A DNA stretch of 64,000 nt from Micropterix aruncella. Its lineage: Eukaryota; Arthropoda; Insecta; Lepidoptera; Micropterigidae. The stretch is taken from NCBI GenBank assembly GCA_944548615.1, contig OX155961.1, forward strand, positions 23,403,620 to 23,467,619. The letters are read 5' to 3'. Every line of letters starts with the position of its first letter. Position 1 is the stretch's first letter. A program made the position numbers and the translations under genes. A model generated the notes under the pieces. That model was not told the origin of the DNA. It ran no database searches and was given only the letters and a program-made list of their open reading frames with translations. This document shows positions 42,496-56,290 of this stretch, one piece after another.

Positions 42496-43139
42496 TAATC
42501 GTGTTTCATCTTGAAATGCGCGAATGACGCGATGGTGCACTAATAAGATGAGGTGAGGGGGAGATGAGGTGAGCACTAATAAAGTGAGGGCGTTGCGTGT
42601 CCCGATACCTAGATTTTTTCCTTGTTCGCTCCCCCCTTTCACATATTATAATATTATTTCGTAAGTAAACCATAGTAACTCTTTAATTCAATCAAAAACA
42701 TACTAATTACTTGATTCTAAGTACCTAATCTCGAATCGTCTCCACTAACCTCGAAACCGACAAAAAATCTATTATTTTTAAACTTTGACTATTATTATTT
42801 TTAAACAATCCGGAGGCAGAAGAACTATGTACAATCTGGATTCATCAGAATCGAATAATATATTACATGCGTTAGTTTGAAACCATTTTGCAAACCTTTC
42901 CGCAATAACCCCTCCGGAAAAGCCAAAAAACGTTAAAACGGCCTAGCCTATGTCCAGTTAAACCAATGATTGCGGTATTTCTATATTATATTTATTGCCG
43001 ATTATGTAATGGAATTCCATTTCATTTATTATGTTATCTTGTAAATATCTTTTTCTTTCGAAGACTACATTTTAGGGCAATTTAGTGTTATTAGCATTTT
43101 AATAAAACTTGTCCATAATTGATTGTAATATTAGAGTCC

Positions 43140-43480
43140 TAACCACCCTAGAACGGGCTAGTCCCAGTTGGGTGACAGAATCAAATAAGCAATAGGTTAA
43201 GGGTTTGCCATTCGGTTCCTTTTATTTTTGTTAGCAAACCAATGTTTATAGTAATTAATTCCTAAAAAATAAATAAGAATTCTACTTCTTGTTATGGGTC
43301 TAACATATCTTATTGTTTTGCACATATCTTTAGCGGCTTTGATAGCGTTATTTCTAAAGTTAGGAAGTGAAAACGATGCAATAATCGGGGGAGGTTTCTT
43401 GTTACATTTCTTTGGTCCCATCCTTTAAATCGTCGATACGTCATCCGAGGGAATATTAGTCTTGAGGACATTTACAATCT
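43140..43480. other. Retroelement 3'-UTR motif and flank
   Basis: AGAACGGGCTAGTCCCAGTTGGG at 43152-43173 is the inverted form of the motif near 1300 and 21395. The minus-strand frame at 43197-43421 (74 aa) is not recognised. Confidence 0.35.
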
Positions 43481-43707
43481 TACTGATGGACATTGATGAG
43501 CAGGTATTGATAAAGCAGGCATTTGGCTGGCAGGCCACTAGCGCTAACTTCCAACGCATGAAGGCGAGTAGTGGGACCGTTCCAGGTGACGGAATTTACA
43601 AGGCCATTATATTTATTTAGTTCGTACTCTTTGGGGATATATTCGTTTTCAACAACAGGGGCTATTTTTAGAGATAGAGAGTAAACAGTTATATTTGAGC
43701 TATGCAT
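43480..43707 (-). pseudogene. Second copy of the ELTVPWE/EVGARG-type C-terminal domain
   Basis: Minus-strand frame of 75 codons with IPKEYELNKYNGLVNSV and LHALEVSASGLPAKCLL. These align with IPKDHEYKLNKYHDLANAV and LHAVEVGARGLPAKSLF in the copy at 7371-7577. The conserved GARG is changed to SASG. No upstream coding part is recognisable. Confidence 0.5.
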
Positions 43708-44377
43708 CTAAGACTCCTAGGAAAATGATACTGCTTTAGAGGCCGAATCGACCTCCAGAATACAATAAGTAACTTTCTTGATTATCGAATAAGGTTTTGA
43801 AGTGGAGTATTTTTGCCTTTTAAGCCGTCCCATAGTAACTGTATTGGGTATTTGTATGGTACTGTCAAACTCAAATTGGCTAGAGTCACTGATAGGTTAA
43901 TAACCTCGCTAATGACAGCAATAAATTGTCATGGCGGTCGGTGTACCGATCCTGATCTAAGGCCGACTTGCAGCTAGCTAAAATATATCTAACTGAGCAA
44001 TGAGCTAGTCTAGTTTTACAGAGGAAATATGAGCTTTCCTCTGAATAGCTCTAGCGATTAAGATTGCTAGCTCTTGGATTTGGGTGCTGAAAGGCATTTA
44101 AATAGTATTTCTGCATCTCTGGAATACATCCATAAATCAATACCTTCCAGTGCCTAGAAGGGGGAATGCAAAGTCCCAACCCGTTGTCCAGTCATTCTGA
44201 AATTGAAGGCCTACTGCATAAGCCACACTATTACTGTTATAATCTCTATTATTGTTTAAACTATTTAACTATTTTAAGCATTATAATCATTAACACCTAA
44301 TAACATGTGTGTTTTAAAATAATATAATAATAGTTTAATTTTTATTTATTTATTTATTTCATTTTAATTTTACATAT

Positions 44378-44698
44378 CTGGACTATCTGAAACCGATATG
44401 GACTTACGGCATCCAACTATGGGGCACAGCCAGTGACTCCAACGTAGAAATCCTTCAGCGATACCAGAACAAAGTTCTGAGGTCCATAGCAAACGCCCCA
44501 TGGTTCACCCGGAACAGTGAGATCCACGAACACCTCAAAATGCCGACGGTTAAAGAAGAACTGCAAAAGTACAGTGCAAGATATAAAATGACACTGGTAG
44601 GACACGTCAATGCCCTAGCCTCAAACCTAACAAACGTAGGTGAAAACATAAGAAGGTTAAAACGCTTTGATGTGGCAGACCTGAGTGACAGACACTGA
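44378..44698 (+). pseudogene. Jockey-clade ORF2 C-terminus
   Basis: An uninterrupted frame, entered without an ATG, from LDYLKPIWTYGIQLWGTAS through ILQRYQNKVLRSIANAPW, HLKMPTVKEEL and RRLKRFDVADLSD to TGA at 44696-44698. This is the standard C-terminus of insect Jockey elements, beyond the reverse transcriptase fingers and palm. Everything upstream is missing, so it is a 5'-truncated copy. About 100 bp downstream another non-LTR fragment begins. Confidence 0.75.
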
Positions 44699-44794
44699 CA
44701 CTAGAGCAGTCAATTAATATTAAGAGGAGACTCTTCGAGGGAGGAGTCATCTTACACGTCTTCAACTCAACAATACATCTGATTATGGTCTTCA

Positions 44795-45690
44795 ATGCTG
44801 CGACCGATTGCAGATAGAAATCAATTGAAAAAAAATACATATCTAAGGATACATAGAAAAAAATGCTTTCTAACTAAATTAAGCGACAAGTTGATTCATC
44901 TCAGTTTTTTTGATAAGCAGTTGAACTTCCGTGCACACATTACAAATATTTGCAATCGTGCTAGCAAAATGGTCGGTTTTGTTATTCGCATATGCAAACA
45001 GTTTAATAATATTCATGTAATGTTTCTACTATGTAATTGTTTAGTCCGTAGCATACTTGAATATTACTCGGTCATCTGGTGTACAAGTGAAAACAAATAC
45101 ATTCAGATGGTAGAGCGTATTCAAAGAAAATTTTTAAGATATATTTATTACAGAAAATACAATATTTATCCATACTTAATTCGGTCCGATTTTGTGCTAG
45201 GAATGGTAGGATACAACAGTCTTGAAACGCGTCGATATATTTCACTAATTATATTTGCATATAAACTAATTCAAGGAACTATTTATTTGCCAGAGATACT
45301 ATGTAAGTTTGAATTGTACGTACCGGTAAATTACACAGCGAGGAGATCGCATCTATTGTTTAAGTGCCATACCACCGTACAAGTATTTTTGTAGTGGGAA
45401 GGGTTATAGCGCTTCTTAATTCCTTACCTACAGAAATAGATATCTTTTGTATATCCCTTTGGCAGCTAAAAAGGCAACTCCCTGATATCTCATGTTTATC
45501 ATAATCAATCTTTTATTTAGTTTAATATTTTTATGTTTTTTTTTTACTTGTTCAATGTTAGCATTAATTTAGTTATGTAGTCATTTATTTTTTGACTACA
45601 CTCTAGCTTTAATATTCAAGGGCGAATTGGATTCATCTGTAATGCCCTTGAATACTATTTGAAACTAATAAATAAATAAATAAATAATCA
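44795..45690 (+). pseudogene. Jockey/CR1-like reverse transcriptase C-terminus with 3' tail
   Basis: The frame 44795-45394 carries the thumb region: SFFDKQLNFRAHI, then NRASKMVGFVIRICKQF, CLVRSILEYYSVIW and VERIQRKFLRYIYY. The ATG at its start is incidental. After a frame break a 3' UTR ends in a (AAATA)n tail at about 45665-45690, marking the true 3' end of the insertion. The catalytic part is absent. Confidence 0.7.
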
Positions 45691-46490
45691 TAAATAAATC
45701 CCTATCCCATGTATCCCGAGGCACGTCACACGTCTCACTAGGCTTATGCCTGTGCCTAGATGTGCGATTTAAGACATATTTGAGATTGCGAGCTGACGTT
45801 AGTAGATAACTATGTAGTGCTCTAGAAAATGATTTTGCTTGTATTATCAAAGCTTGTCTGTATTGAGGACCATTTCTATAATTACTATAACGTGTTCCTT
45901 GTGTTCATGAAACAAATAAGCAATAAGAATGATAATATTGATCAAGGAAAGCACGTAAAGTTAAAATTTGCGTATTTGGCAAATAAACACATACACTTTC
46001 AGTTATACATGTAATAAATGCAAAACTCCGAGGTTATTCGACTTTCCGCGGTGTTTGCAATTTATTCAGCAAAATCCTGAAAATATTTGCATAGATTTAT
46101 TGAATTCTCCACATGGCGGCCTCTAGCAGGACACACTGTATCACCGGGATATTTTATTGAAAAGTTCTCATCCCGATCGCGTAGCAATGCATTCGCAAAT
46201 GCTAGGGTTTCTAGGGAAAAGAGAGATTTAAAGAATTCGTCGATTTTCCCTTTTAAGCGTAGAGGTACGAATATTTGGTTCACTCTAAGAAACCTGGCCA
46301 TTTGATATTTTTAGCATTAGGTAATAGCATTTTGCAAATATGTAATTATATTAATTAATGAACGATTTAAATGCATTCCTGTGTAGTGCATCATTAATTC
46401 GCTTTAGCTGGAATATTTTTTTTTTTTTTTAAACACATTTAAAAACCATATCCAAACATTTAAAACCACATTTTAATACCAATTATAACT
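45690..46490. other. Unassigned stretch
   Basis: 46030-46310 is more GC-balanced and has opposing short frames (79 and 72 aa), neither recognisable. No RNA gene seen. Confidence 0.4.
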
Positions 46491-46860
46491 CTTGGCTCCA
46501 ACCATTGATTACATAGAAAATTAGATTGCTCAATGCCATAGTACGGTTTGTAAACCCTTCTGCGCCGGCGACATGCAGGTGATGCAAATAGCAATTCCGG
46601 CGAAACTAATAGCAATTTATTTTCCATCTCTAATGACACTGATAATGAATGTTTTTTTTTAACAAAGGACTGATTTATTATAAAAAAATGCATCATTTAA
46701 CGAATCAACGACCGATAACAATAATGCCATTAATTTATTAGTGCTATCGAAAATTGTATAGGCTGATTACATCACGGAAATAATGCGGAGAGATTAGAAT
46801 GCAATCTATTAGACTATTTGAACATTAAATCACCTAATTATTGTGAATTGATACCTGCAT
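46490..46860 (+). repeat. Dispersed repeat, copy 2 (mate 40260-40730)
   Basis: See the mate for shared words. The section 46500-46560 also resembles 4680-4700 (AGATTGCTCA.TGC.ATAGTACG), suggesting a composite of older repeats. Confidence 0.5.
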
Positions 46861-47284
46861 AGCAAATTAAAATTTTCAAATTTATGTAAATTAATATGAG
46901 CTATTTATATAAAAATTCGTTTATTTTTATATTATTGTTTTATTTTGAGATAGGATACCGTATACGCATGCTTAGAACGATATCTATTGTGTAACTGAAC
47001 ATAACTATGTACTCCATCTTCCGTGACGCTATCATCGCTATCACCAGTATCATTTCCCTGCAATCGCGTCGCTGCAAAACATGCCCGATACACCTCCAGG
47101 CAGAAGAGTTCACGAGCCCCAATACTTCCGAAAATTATCCAGTCAAAACGCATGCAGATTGCAATTCGCAAAATTGCAATTCGCAAAACACACACGCGCG
47201 CACAAACACACAGTGTGATACAAATTATACCATATATTAATTCTTTCACCAATATATTCTGATACACTCTACATATTACCTATC

Positions 47285-47875
47285 ATTATTTCAAATTCAA
47301 ATTCAAAATTCTTCATTAATCTATAATATTACATATATTTTTAAAGTTCAAAGCCATCCTAAATAGGTCTCGCCTGTACTAAGGTAGGCTTAATATAAAA
47401 GAAGGTAGAGTGTTTTTCGTAATTCACAAACCGTGCTCTATTTTAATATATATGTTATTAATGTCTCCGTTTCTTGTCGACCCATTGTCAAAAGTGACTT
47501 AGTTAGGTTTTTCTTTACGCCATGACTAGTCCTAGATTTCAGTCTTGCAGGAAAAACACTATTCATTTTGTTGAACAGTCGAGGAGCAATGTAAGAAAAG
47601 TGTTTTTGGGCAAAACTTGTTCTCTTTTTTAGATTTAGTGCTGTCTGGTTGTTGTTACTCGTGTTCCTTTATGGTGTGTTGAATATAGATGATAATTCTC
47701 ATGATTATAGTAGTAGAGTAGGACTACCTTAGCGTATATTTGACGAACGTCAAGGACTTTAGATTCCTTGTACAAGCCCTCAGAAGTATACCGGAAGGGT
47801 TTTTTGTGTATTACTCTTAGTAGCATATTTATTTCCACATTACCAAATTTTAAATTTATTATTTTATTTTAAAAT
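47285..47875 (-). pseudogene. 3' end of a non-LTR retrotransposon (Jockey/CR1-like)
   Basis: Minus-strand frames (47838-47635, then after a frameshift to TAG at 47438-47440) read FRYTSEGLYKESKVLDVRQIYAK, then FAQKHFSYIAPRLFNKMNSV and KKNLTKSLLTMG. This is the usual last exon-like tail of insect non-LTR polymerases. A 3' UTR follows with a CCTACCTTAGTACAGGCGAG motif and a (GAATTT)n end at 47285-47315. The same UTR motif and end occur at 8606-8720. Confidence 0.65.
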
Positions 47876-49002
47876 GTATTTTTCCGCTCAATATACCACT
47901 CTCCCAGCACCACAGAGGAATACGTATAAATATATGCTATTATAATATATAAATATAATAAAAATAAATAAATCATAAATGCAACTGCGGGAAGTGCAAG
48001 ACGGTGCCTGGTTTTTAGATTCGATCATTTGTACTCCAGGATATTATGTAAACTCGATTACAATGTAATGACTAACGTTCTAGTCGTCAAAAATAACTTG
48101 TTATATTTGGCGCGGATCTCACATTTTTTGGCAAAGCATTCCACAGACAGACTCCATGCACGGCGAAAGAGAATGAGAAAAAGTCAGTGCCGTGGCCAGA
48201 AATAAAGAGTAGCAGGTTATCTTATGATCTCAGATGGAGTGAATGACAAATAGTGCAGTAAATCTGCCGGTAAGGTAATTAAAAGCGAAGCCCTACAAGA
48301 TCTTGAAAAGCATACAAAGAACTCTCATGTCTCTTTTCTCCCGTGTCGACAGCCAGTGAAGCTCCCCTTTGTATTTCGTGATGTGGTAATTTTTTTTAGG
48401 TCATGGATATTTAGTTATTTATTTATTTATTTTATTTATTTATTTTATTTATTTATTTTATTTTCGGGAAACATACAGGGCTTCCTTAATTTTTCTAATA
48501 CACTGTTTCGCTGGCTGATTAATTGTTTCCTACATTATTTTCTTATACGGTAAATCAAAAGTTGCATTGCACTAAATTAAATTACAATCGAACTATTGCA
48601 AGGATAGGAAAAGAGAGGGGTGGGATATATGTAGGATAGGATATAGGTATTCAAATTATACTCTTTGCTATTCTCATTTTCGCTCTGAGTGTTTTGAAAC
48701 AATTTGTATACTCACTATATAATCACTTCCTAGACGCCTATTGAGCTAAGGACAGCCTCGCTGAATTTAGGTTGATTCAAGTAAAAAATGTCGATATCTT
48801 TGAATCGACTGTTATATGTGGTCATCAAGCGGTGCATAACAGCGTTTTGGGATATAACGAAAGCAGACATTTTGGAGACGCTCCACGTAGTGGATAACTC
48901 CTCCGGGAGGTCGAGAAATGCGACATCTCCATAACCTAGAAGGGTATATAAAATTTTTGAGCTCAAGCTTGAATTTCTTCTTCTTCTTAAAGCGCTTCTC
49001 CA

Positions 49003-49450
49003 TTACTGTAGGTTGGCCGTTAGCTCTGAAAACTTTTGTCGGTCTTGCGTTATCCGAAAGAGCTGTTCCGTACTGGTGATACCGGTCTACTCTCTGACAT
49101 TGCAAAGCCACGACGTTTTCCTCCTTCCACAACGCCGATTGCCCTTATTTTTTCTCATAAATATCAGTTGGAGCAGCTGATATCTGTCATGCAACAATTT
49201 TCGGTTCTTACCAGCACGCTGAAGCACTTTTTCATTGCTAACTTTATTGGTCCAGCTTATACGGAGCATTCGACGGTAGCACCATAACTCAAAATCTTCT
49301 AGCCGCCGTCTGGTGCCTTCTTTTATGGTCCACGCTTCACTGCCGTACATAACCACTGGCCAGATGTAACAATGCAGGATCCGAAATCCGAGTCTTGGAT
49401 TGATTTGCCGGCAACACGAGACTTTTCTCATTTTATTGAATGATGCACGG
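49003..49450 (-). pseudogene. RTE-like reverse transcriptase C-terminus
   Basis: Minus-strand frame with LGFRILHCYIWPVVMYGSEAW, then LEDFELWCYRRMLRISW and TNKVSNEKVLQ, then RRKTSWLCNVRE. The frame continues after a UAG (a Trp-to-stop change) through TGITSTEQLF to TAA at 49003-49005. This is the well-known insect endonuclease/reverse transcriptase tail (RTE-like). An (AAG)n tail follows at about 48975-48990. Confidence 0.75.
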
Positions 49451-50029
49451 GCGATTTTGGAGTCCCATATTTCATTCGCCCATGCACCGATATATTTTTA
49501 ACACGCTTTTATTAGGTCGACCTGTATGTAACTATGTAATGGAATCTAAGGTAACTAATTTAACCATCTTCCAAGGATCGTAGCGTCATGAAAATTGGCA
49601 GCTGTATGTAGTTCTGATGACAATACAATATTATGGTACTCTCGAACTGATCTGATGATGGAGTCGGAAGATATAAACTGGAACTTCATGATGGAACATC
49701 GTATCATAGCTGTGTTTGGACTTGTTAGAAAAGTCTTGGAATGAACTTTGACCACGATTAGGTTTCAAGGTCTGATGATGTGGTTTTTACGTGCATTTAT
49801 AAAAGCGTGTTTATAGTGTTTTTTTTTACTGCTGGACCCGCTCAAGAACTTTACCTGCTACCGATATAGTAGGATGTAAGTCAGGATCCCTGTTAATAAC
49901 CATGACTTTGGTCGTTGAAATATTTATTGACTGCCTAAACTACTGGAAGTCTATTATTATTTAATTTTACATATAACTAGGTTTAATAAAAGAAGGTATG
50001 TTAACTGCCATATGTAGTAGGGTTTGAAA

Positions 50030-50280
50030 AGTAGTGGCGTGTCGGTCGTGCGGAGAGTTTCACAAAAGGAATATTGCTCAATTTGGACGTCCTCCGCGTG
50101 TGACGAAATTGAATACAAAACGCGCCCGTAAATTGATTTCGATTGGCGCCCGTCGCCCGTCGCGCGTTCCGCGCGTATCCCAACGTGTCGCCCGCCGCCC
50201 CATGCGCCCTGCCCCCTCTCCCCACCCCCCGCCCTTCTGCGTCGCTAGCGCATCAATATGAAACTCAATTTCAGGCTGCC
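50030..50280. other. CpG-rich island
   Basis: A block of about 250 bp very rich in CG and C (GCCCGTCGCCCGTCGCGCGTTCC and a C-rich run up to about 50230) in AT-rich surroundings. Two frames span it, both low complexity. It might be a promoter or the edge of a gene; no further support. Confidence 0.35.
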
Positions 50281-50299
50281 TTGAGGTGAAGCGCCCGAC

Positions 50300-53150
50300 T
50301 GCGATAGATATTTTTAAGAAGGCTTTTTAAAAGGGTTTTCCCCCTTGTTACCGTTTACACCATAAAAACTGAAAAGAATGGGAAAAAGTAGATGACCCTA
50401 AATGGTACTTTCTTATACAGAGCTTATCAAGCCCCAAAAATGACGTTAAGTACAGTTTAGGTACTTTTCGTATTCCATTTTTGCACTTTTATCGCGGATG
50501 AGGCTAAAATGGAGTATAGTCGGGGGATAAATTGAGGCCTCCAGAACCAGAGTGGCCCAAGTGACATTTTTGTGACTGAGTTTAATGCAAAATCCATGTA
50601 AAGAATACGATAAAGAATAACATAAACCTAAATCAAGTACTCTTGCAAACTCACATGAAAGTCACGAAACTCGAATACACGAAACTCGACAATAAATTGT
50701 TTTGTGAGTATTGAGAAAATTTTGTGAATTTTCATTATAAAAAACTTAATGAAAGGAATAAAAAGAAGATTGTAATTATCAACATATTATTATTGTACAA
50801 ATTCTAAAATTAGCAAAAAAATTATTTTAGCATTGTCAAAAAGGAAAGCATAATGTCTTATGTGATTACATTACATGTGGCTTTCTAGCCACGGCCCTTA
50901 GGAGAGCTTTCTGCGCTGTAACAAGCGGATCTAGGATAGAACGTACTTTAATATGCCACTTTAATATTCCTACTTTAATATGCGCCTGCATGATTATACG
51001 AATGCAATTTTGTCACTGTGCGAAAGAGAACGGAGATTGGAATATTCTAACACCGGCACACCTGCGCAAAACACACATTTAACCCTTTCCACTCTCCCCA
51101 TTCACGTAGAAATTCTCCTCGAGAACAAAGGAAATCGCTAGGATTCCGGATTTGAGTCGAGGGATAAGCGATTCTATTACCTATTACCCTTGACCGCTTT
51201 CGTCCCACCTTAGCTGGAAAAATGTTCTTTATATCGAGTGAGCTTCTTATACTGTAGATATATTTGGTTTATTGATACATACAACGTATATTACTTTACA
51301 TCAATAGACTATTTTAATTTAAAGAACAGATGATTAGCCCGTGCAACTAGACGGTGTTTTATTTTTATTTTTATAATCATATAGCATAAACAATATAATA
51401 TAAACATATCTATATCTACCGATATCAAAGCCAATGAAGTTTTAAATTATTTACAATATATTAATAAGCAATACAAAATATGGTACATATACAAAGAAAA
51501 TAAACAAATAAATAATCGTAGATTCGCTATGAGTTTAACATTTAACTACAAGGGCTTTATTTTCTAACTTAAGTACGCACGTGGTATATTTTGTACACCA
51601 CCATTAAAGCAAACAAAAATACGATACCAGAAATAAATGGTTATATTTTTAGGTTAATTATCAGAAATTTAGTTAAATACTAACAAAAATTCTTTGCATA
51701 AAAGCAATTTTTACAGAGTAGGACATAATAAAAAAAATATCCTATCCTACATACATTGTGTGTTTTATACACCAGTGCTATAATGATATTTATCTTTGAA
51801 TATAATTTATGATTACACTAACGATTGGCCAGTTCAAATTAAATTATAGACAAAATCAAGCGGAATATATGGCATAAGGGAGTTTGAAAATTCGGAGTTT
51901 ATTTTCCATGTTGATGAATATTGAAATATGTAAAGTTTTAAACACAGTGATATTATTATTGCCGACATTTTAATTTTCATATAATTTATTATATTATAAT
52001 TAATATACATATATACATTAAAAAAAATACGAAGACATATTGTTGGATTGACAATAAAGTAAATTTTCTTTGATTATTCTACATAGAATTTGCATTTATA
52101 TTTTAATATATTATTCTCCCTGACTCTTAAATCACATTATTCATAATCGTATGTTTTGATTACTTGTATGTAGGTAATATTGAATATAATATTACAGCCA
52201 TGACCAACTATCATGATAGTTATGTTTTTAATAATGAAATGTTTAGCATTTAATTTTGTGACGCATCCAAGTGTAGGAATGCCTATCTAATGGAGTAGTT
52301 GATTGTATTGTATTATATTGTATTGTATTGTATTGAATATAAAACCACCATCGAAAGAACACTAAATACTGATAAATAATCTATTAGCAAGATCTTGCAG
52401 CAATTTTAACATACACGCAAGCAGGTACTACTAAATACACCTTGAGACATATTACGTAAAACTTAAGACATATTATTATATTATATTATTATTAACACTA
52501 CGATAACTCGGAATAATATTATATTTAATTTATTTAACGCTTTTATATTCATATAACCCCGCTGAAAATTGGTCAAAATATTGCTTCATTATTGCACTCA
52601 TCTTTCTCCTGATCTTGCTTTCGCAGGAAGGAATCGAGAGGAAGAAACTTTTCTTTTAGGGTAATATCTAACTCGTTCAAACTTTTACAAGTTAAATCTA
52701 CATCGTGTAGATTCGACTTGTAGAAGTTGAATCTACAAGTTGAATCTAAATAAGCACAATATGAATCTAACGCATGTGAACAGAAGAAATCAATCTCCGA
52801 ATTCAATCTTTCTTCTTTAGCTAAATTATTACTATGCTAAGTTCAACATATCCAAAATTATAAATACAGCATATGTCATAATAATAATTAGTTCAAACAC
52901 AAATAATCAAAATGTAAATGTAACAAATATTCAAAGTTTAAAAAGAAACTCAATGAAATCTATCAATATCATTTCTATGAAACCATCAATAAATAATCAA
53001 TGAAAATCTGCGCTTCAATGTTCAACGTTCATACCTTGCAATACCGACGTTCATATCTTATACCTTAATAGGTATTTATTTAAATATTATACTTGTTATT
53101 TTTATTAGTTTTGACATAACCAAGTGTAGGAATTCCTATCAACTGGTTTG
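50300..53150. other. Unassigned AT-rich stretch
   Basis: No gene, RNA or known repeat recognised apart from a short (TTGTA)n run at about 52304-52334 and an inverted word pair (GTAGATTC/GAATCTAC) around 52700-52750. Confidence 0.45.
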
Positions 53151-53160
53151 AAATAAATAA

Positions 53161-54000
<840 letters not shown>

Positions 54001-54031
54001 AAAAATAATAATTTACACATTTACAATCAAA

Positions 54032-54237
<206 letters not shown>

Positions 54238-54689
54238 CTATCTATATAATGATGTTGCATTAATTATACGCTAATGCAACAAATAATGGCTATAAATAAT
54301 ACTAAAAATAACCAAAGTAAGAATAAAAAAGAAAAATGCTCAATAATCTTATACGTAAAACTACAATAATTATAATGAATAATGAAACATTATCAATTTA
54401 CTCCTGCGAGGTTTACCTCATATGCTTTAATGTAACAATAATAGAGGTATATTAAAGATATGTTTCTTTTCATAATAAGTATGTACCCATATTTAAAGAT
54501 ATTGTAATATTTTTTCGAGGTCGTCTACCTTTTAAATAGCATGTGTGGTGAGACAGTGTTTAATTCTATATTCGAATGTTATTGATTCTAAATTTTATAT
54601 TGACTTTGAAAGGTTATTAGACAGTTTGAAGGTCAAATACACCAATGACTTTTGGATCATAGTCCAAAAGACTTTGGGGAGGGCATTGT

Positions 54690-56062
54690 TCGCTTCATTA
54701 TAAATAGGATAGAAAACGAATTTACCGCGTGAAATTTGTAGCACCCGACGTTTCGGTGACGTTGCAGCCGCCGTTGTCCAGGGTAGACTGAAGAGCTCTC
54801 AATCAGTTGTTTTGCGGGTAGGCCGCGTACCGCTTCCGCCACTGCGTAGATTATAACGGTGGTGGGGGGGCGGGCTCGGAACGCGGGAATTTTGAAAATC
54901 CGTCTTGCACACAACACTCACTGTATCCTGTTTTACGTCTTTGCGTTCGGCGTTCGGCGGCGGGAACATTTTAAGAAGAGGGTTCCACGTAGAAGAGAGT
55001 TTGTAACCGTCGTCTCTGTTAAAGTTCGGGGTTCTTCTTATTTCAATGGCTTCCCGGATCATGCGAGGAAAGTAGAATTGTTCTTTGGATAGCACAATGG
55101 GATTTTGAAACTGCATCCAGTGGTTACTTCCGCTATCCAATATATGTTCGCAGATCGCCGATTTTTCTCGCTGAACGTTTTTAACAGCTTTGATGTGTTC
55201 TGACAGTCGCGTGGCTATGGGTCGTTTCGTTTGTCCAACGTAGGCTAGACCACAACTGCATTCGACTTTATACACACCCGGGGTTTGCAGTGGTATTACA
55301 TCCTTTACAGGCCTCAAAAATCGAGCTATATTTTGGGTCGGTTTGAAGATCGTTTTTATATCGAATCTGTTTAGCATCTTACTTATTCGATCTGTCACGC
55401 CCTTGACGTATGGTAAGAATGCTCTTGATCTGCTCGGTTTCTGAGTTTCGTCTGTATTAGATCGTGTGCGTGTCTCGTGATATTTACCGTATCCATTTTT
55501 CCTAAGGACATCATTGACATGTTCCATCTCCTTCGGAAAATGCTCAGCGTCGCATAGATCGCGTGCTCGATTCACGAGGGACGTTTGCACTGAACGTAGA
55601 TGGTAGGGATGATGGTGTGAGCTTGCATGTAAATATCTGTCCGTATGTGTGGGCTTCCGATATACCGTATGTCCGAGAGTATTGTCACTTCTCCTCGTCA
55701 CTTTGACATCCAAAAATGGTAGGGAGCCGTCCTTCTCGACTTCATAGGTGAATCTGATTTTTGGGTGTATGGAGTTTAGATGACCCAGGAATTCATTCAC
55801 CGTTTGAATGTTGCCTTTTAGGATGCAGAAGGTATCATCCACGTAGCGAAGCCAGAGACTGGGCTTAATTTTGGAGGTTTTTATGGCTATTTCCTCAAAA
55901 TGTTCCATATATAAGTCGCTAACTATCGGCGATACAGGGCATCCCATTGCTACTCCGTCGATTTGTTTGTAATAATCGCCACTCCATAGAAAGTAGCAGG
56001 ATGTCAGGCAATGTTGAAGCATGTCGGCGTAGCTAATAGGGAGGTCCTCCGACCTTCAGGTG
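54690..56062 (-). mobile_element. Penelope-like element, 5'-truncated
   Basis: 3' terminus at about 54700-54790 (same terminal sequence as at 430, 2770, 3440 and 61710), coding region upstream, truncated near 56058 where it abuts a fragment of GC-rich module B. The most complete PLE of the window. Confidence 0.85.
54799..56022 (-). CDS. PLE reverse transcriptase (C-terminal half) with GIY-YIG endonuclease
   Basis: 407 codons without a stop; the frame stays open to the truncation near 56058, so the ATG at 56022 is internal. Residues 1-125 form the rear of the reverse transcriptase, with MGCPVSP (26-32) and the catalytic YVDD (60-63). Residues about 245-330 are the GIY-YIG nuclease, with GVY (249-251), the Cys-x-Cys typical of PLEs (255-257), YVG (261-263), Arg-272 and an EH pair (275-276). 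The Arg/Pro-rich tail follows. In PLEs the nuclease nicks the target and the RT copies the RNA there. The front of the RT, including the first catalytic Asp motif, is missing, so this copy cannot be active. Confidence 0.85.
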   Translation of the reverse strand: MLQHCLTSCYFLWSGDYYKQIDGVAMGCPVSPIVSDLYMEHFEEIAIKTSKIKPSLWLRYVDDTFCILKGNIQTVNEFLGHLNSIHPKIRFTYEVEKDGSLPFLDVKVTRRSDNTLGHTVYRKPTHTDRYLHASSHHHPYHLRSVQTSLVNRARDLCDAEHFPKEMEHVNDVLRKNGYGKYHETRTRSNTDETQKPSRSRAFLPYVKGVTDRISKMLNRFDIKTIFKPTQNIARFLRPVKDVIPLQTPGVYKVECSCGLAYVGQTKRPIATRLSEHIKAVKNVQREKSAICEHILDSGSNHWMQFQNPIVLSKEQFYFPRMIREAIEIRRTPNFNRDDGYKLSSTWNPLLKMFPPPNAERKDVKQDTVSVVCKTDFQNSRVPSPPPHHRYNLRSGGSGTRPTRKTTD

Positions 56063-56099
56063 GTGGGAGGTATCCTGAAGATTAATTTCAGATGAAGAT

Positions 56100-56290
56100 A
56101 TCCTTCCAAACTTGTAGTCACGGCGCGAGGCTGCCCGCTGGATACCTTTATCGGTGCGTCGCCGTAAGGCATTGGCCTCTGACGGGCAGGTGGCGTAGCT
56201 AGACTGTGGATTGTACGGAAGACAGAACGATATATTTCGTTAAACTTCCTCAATTGCACCCCTCGCCCACCCACCCGCCGCATAATTCTT
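56100..56290 (-). repeat. GC-rich module B fragment
   Basis: CGCCGTAAGGCATTGGCCTCTGACGGGC, GTGGCGTAGCTAGACTGTGG and AGACAGAACGATATATTTCG align in order with an inverted module B (for example 13905-14010). Both ends are missing. Confidence 0.55.
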
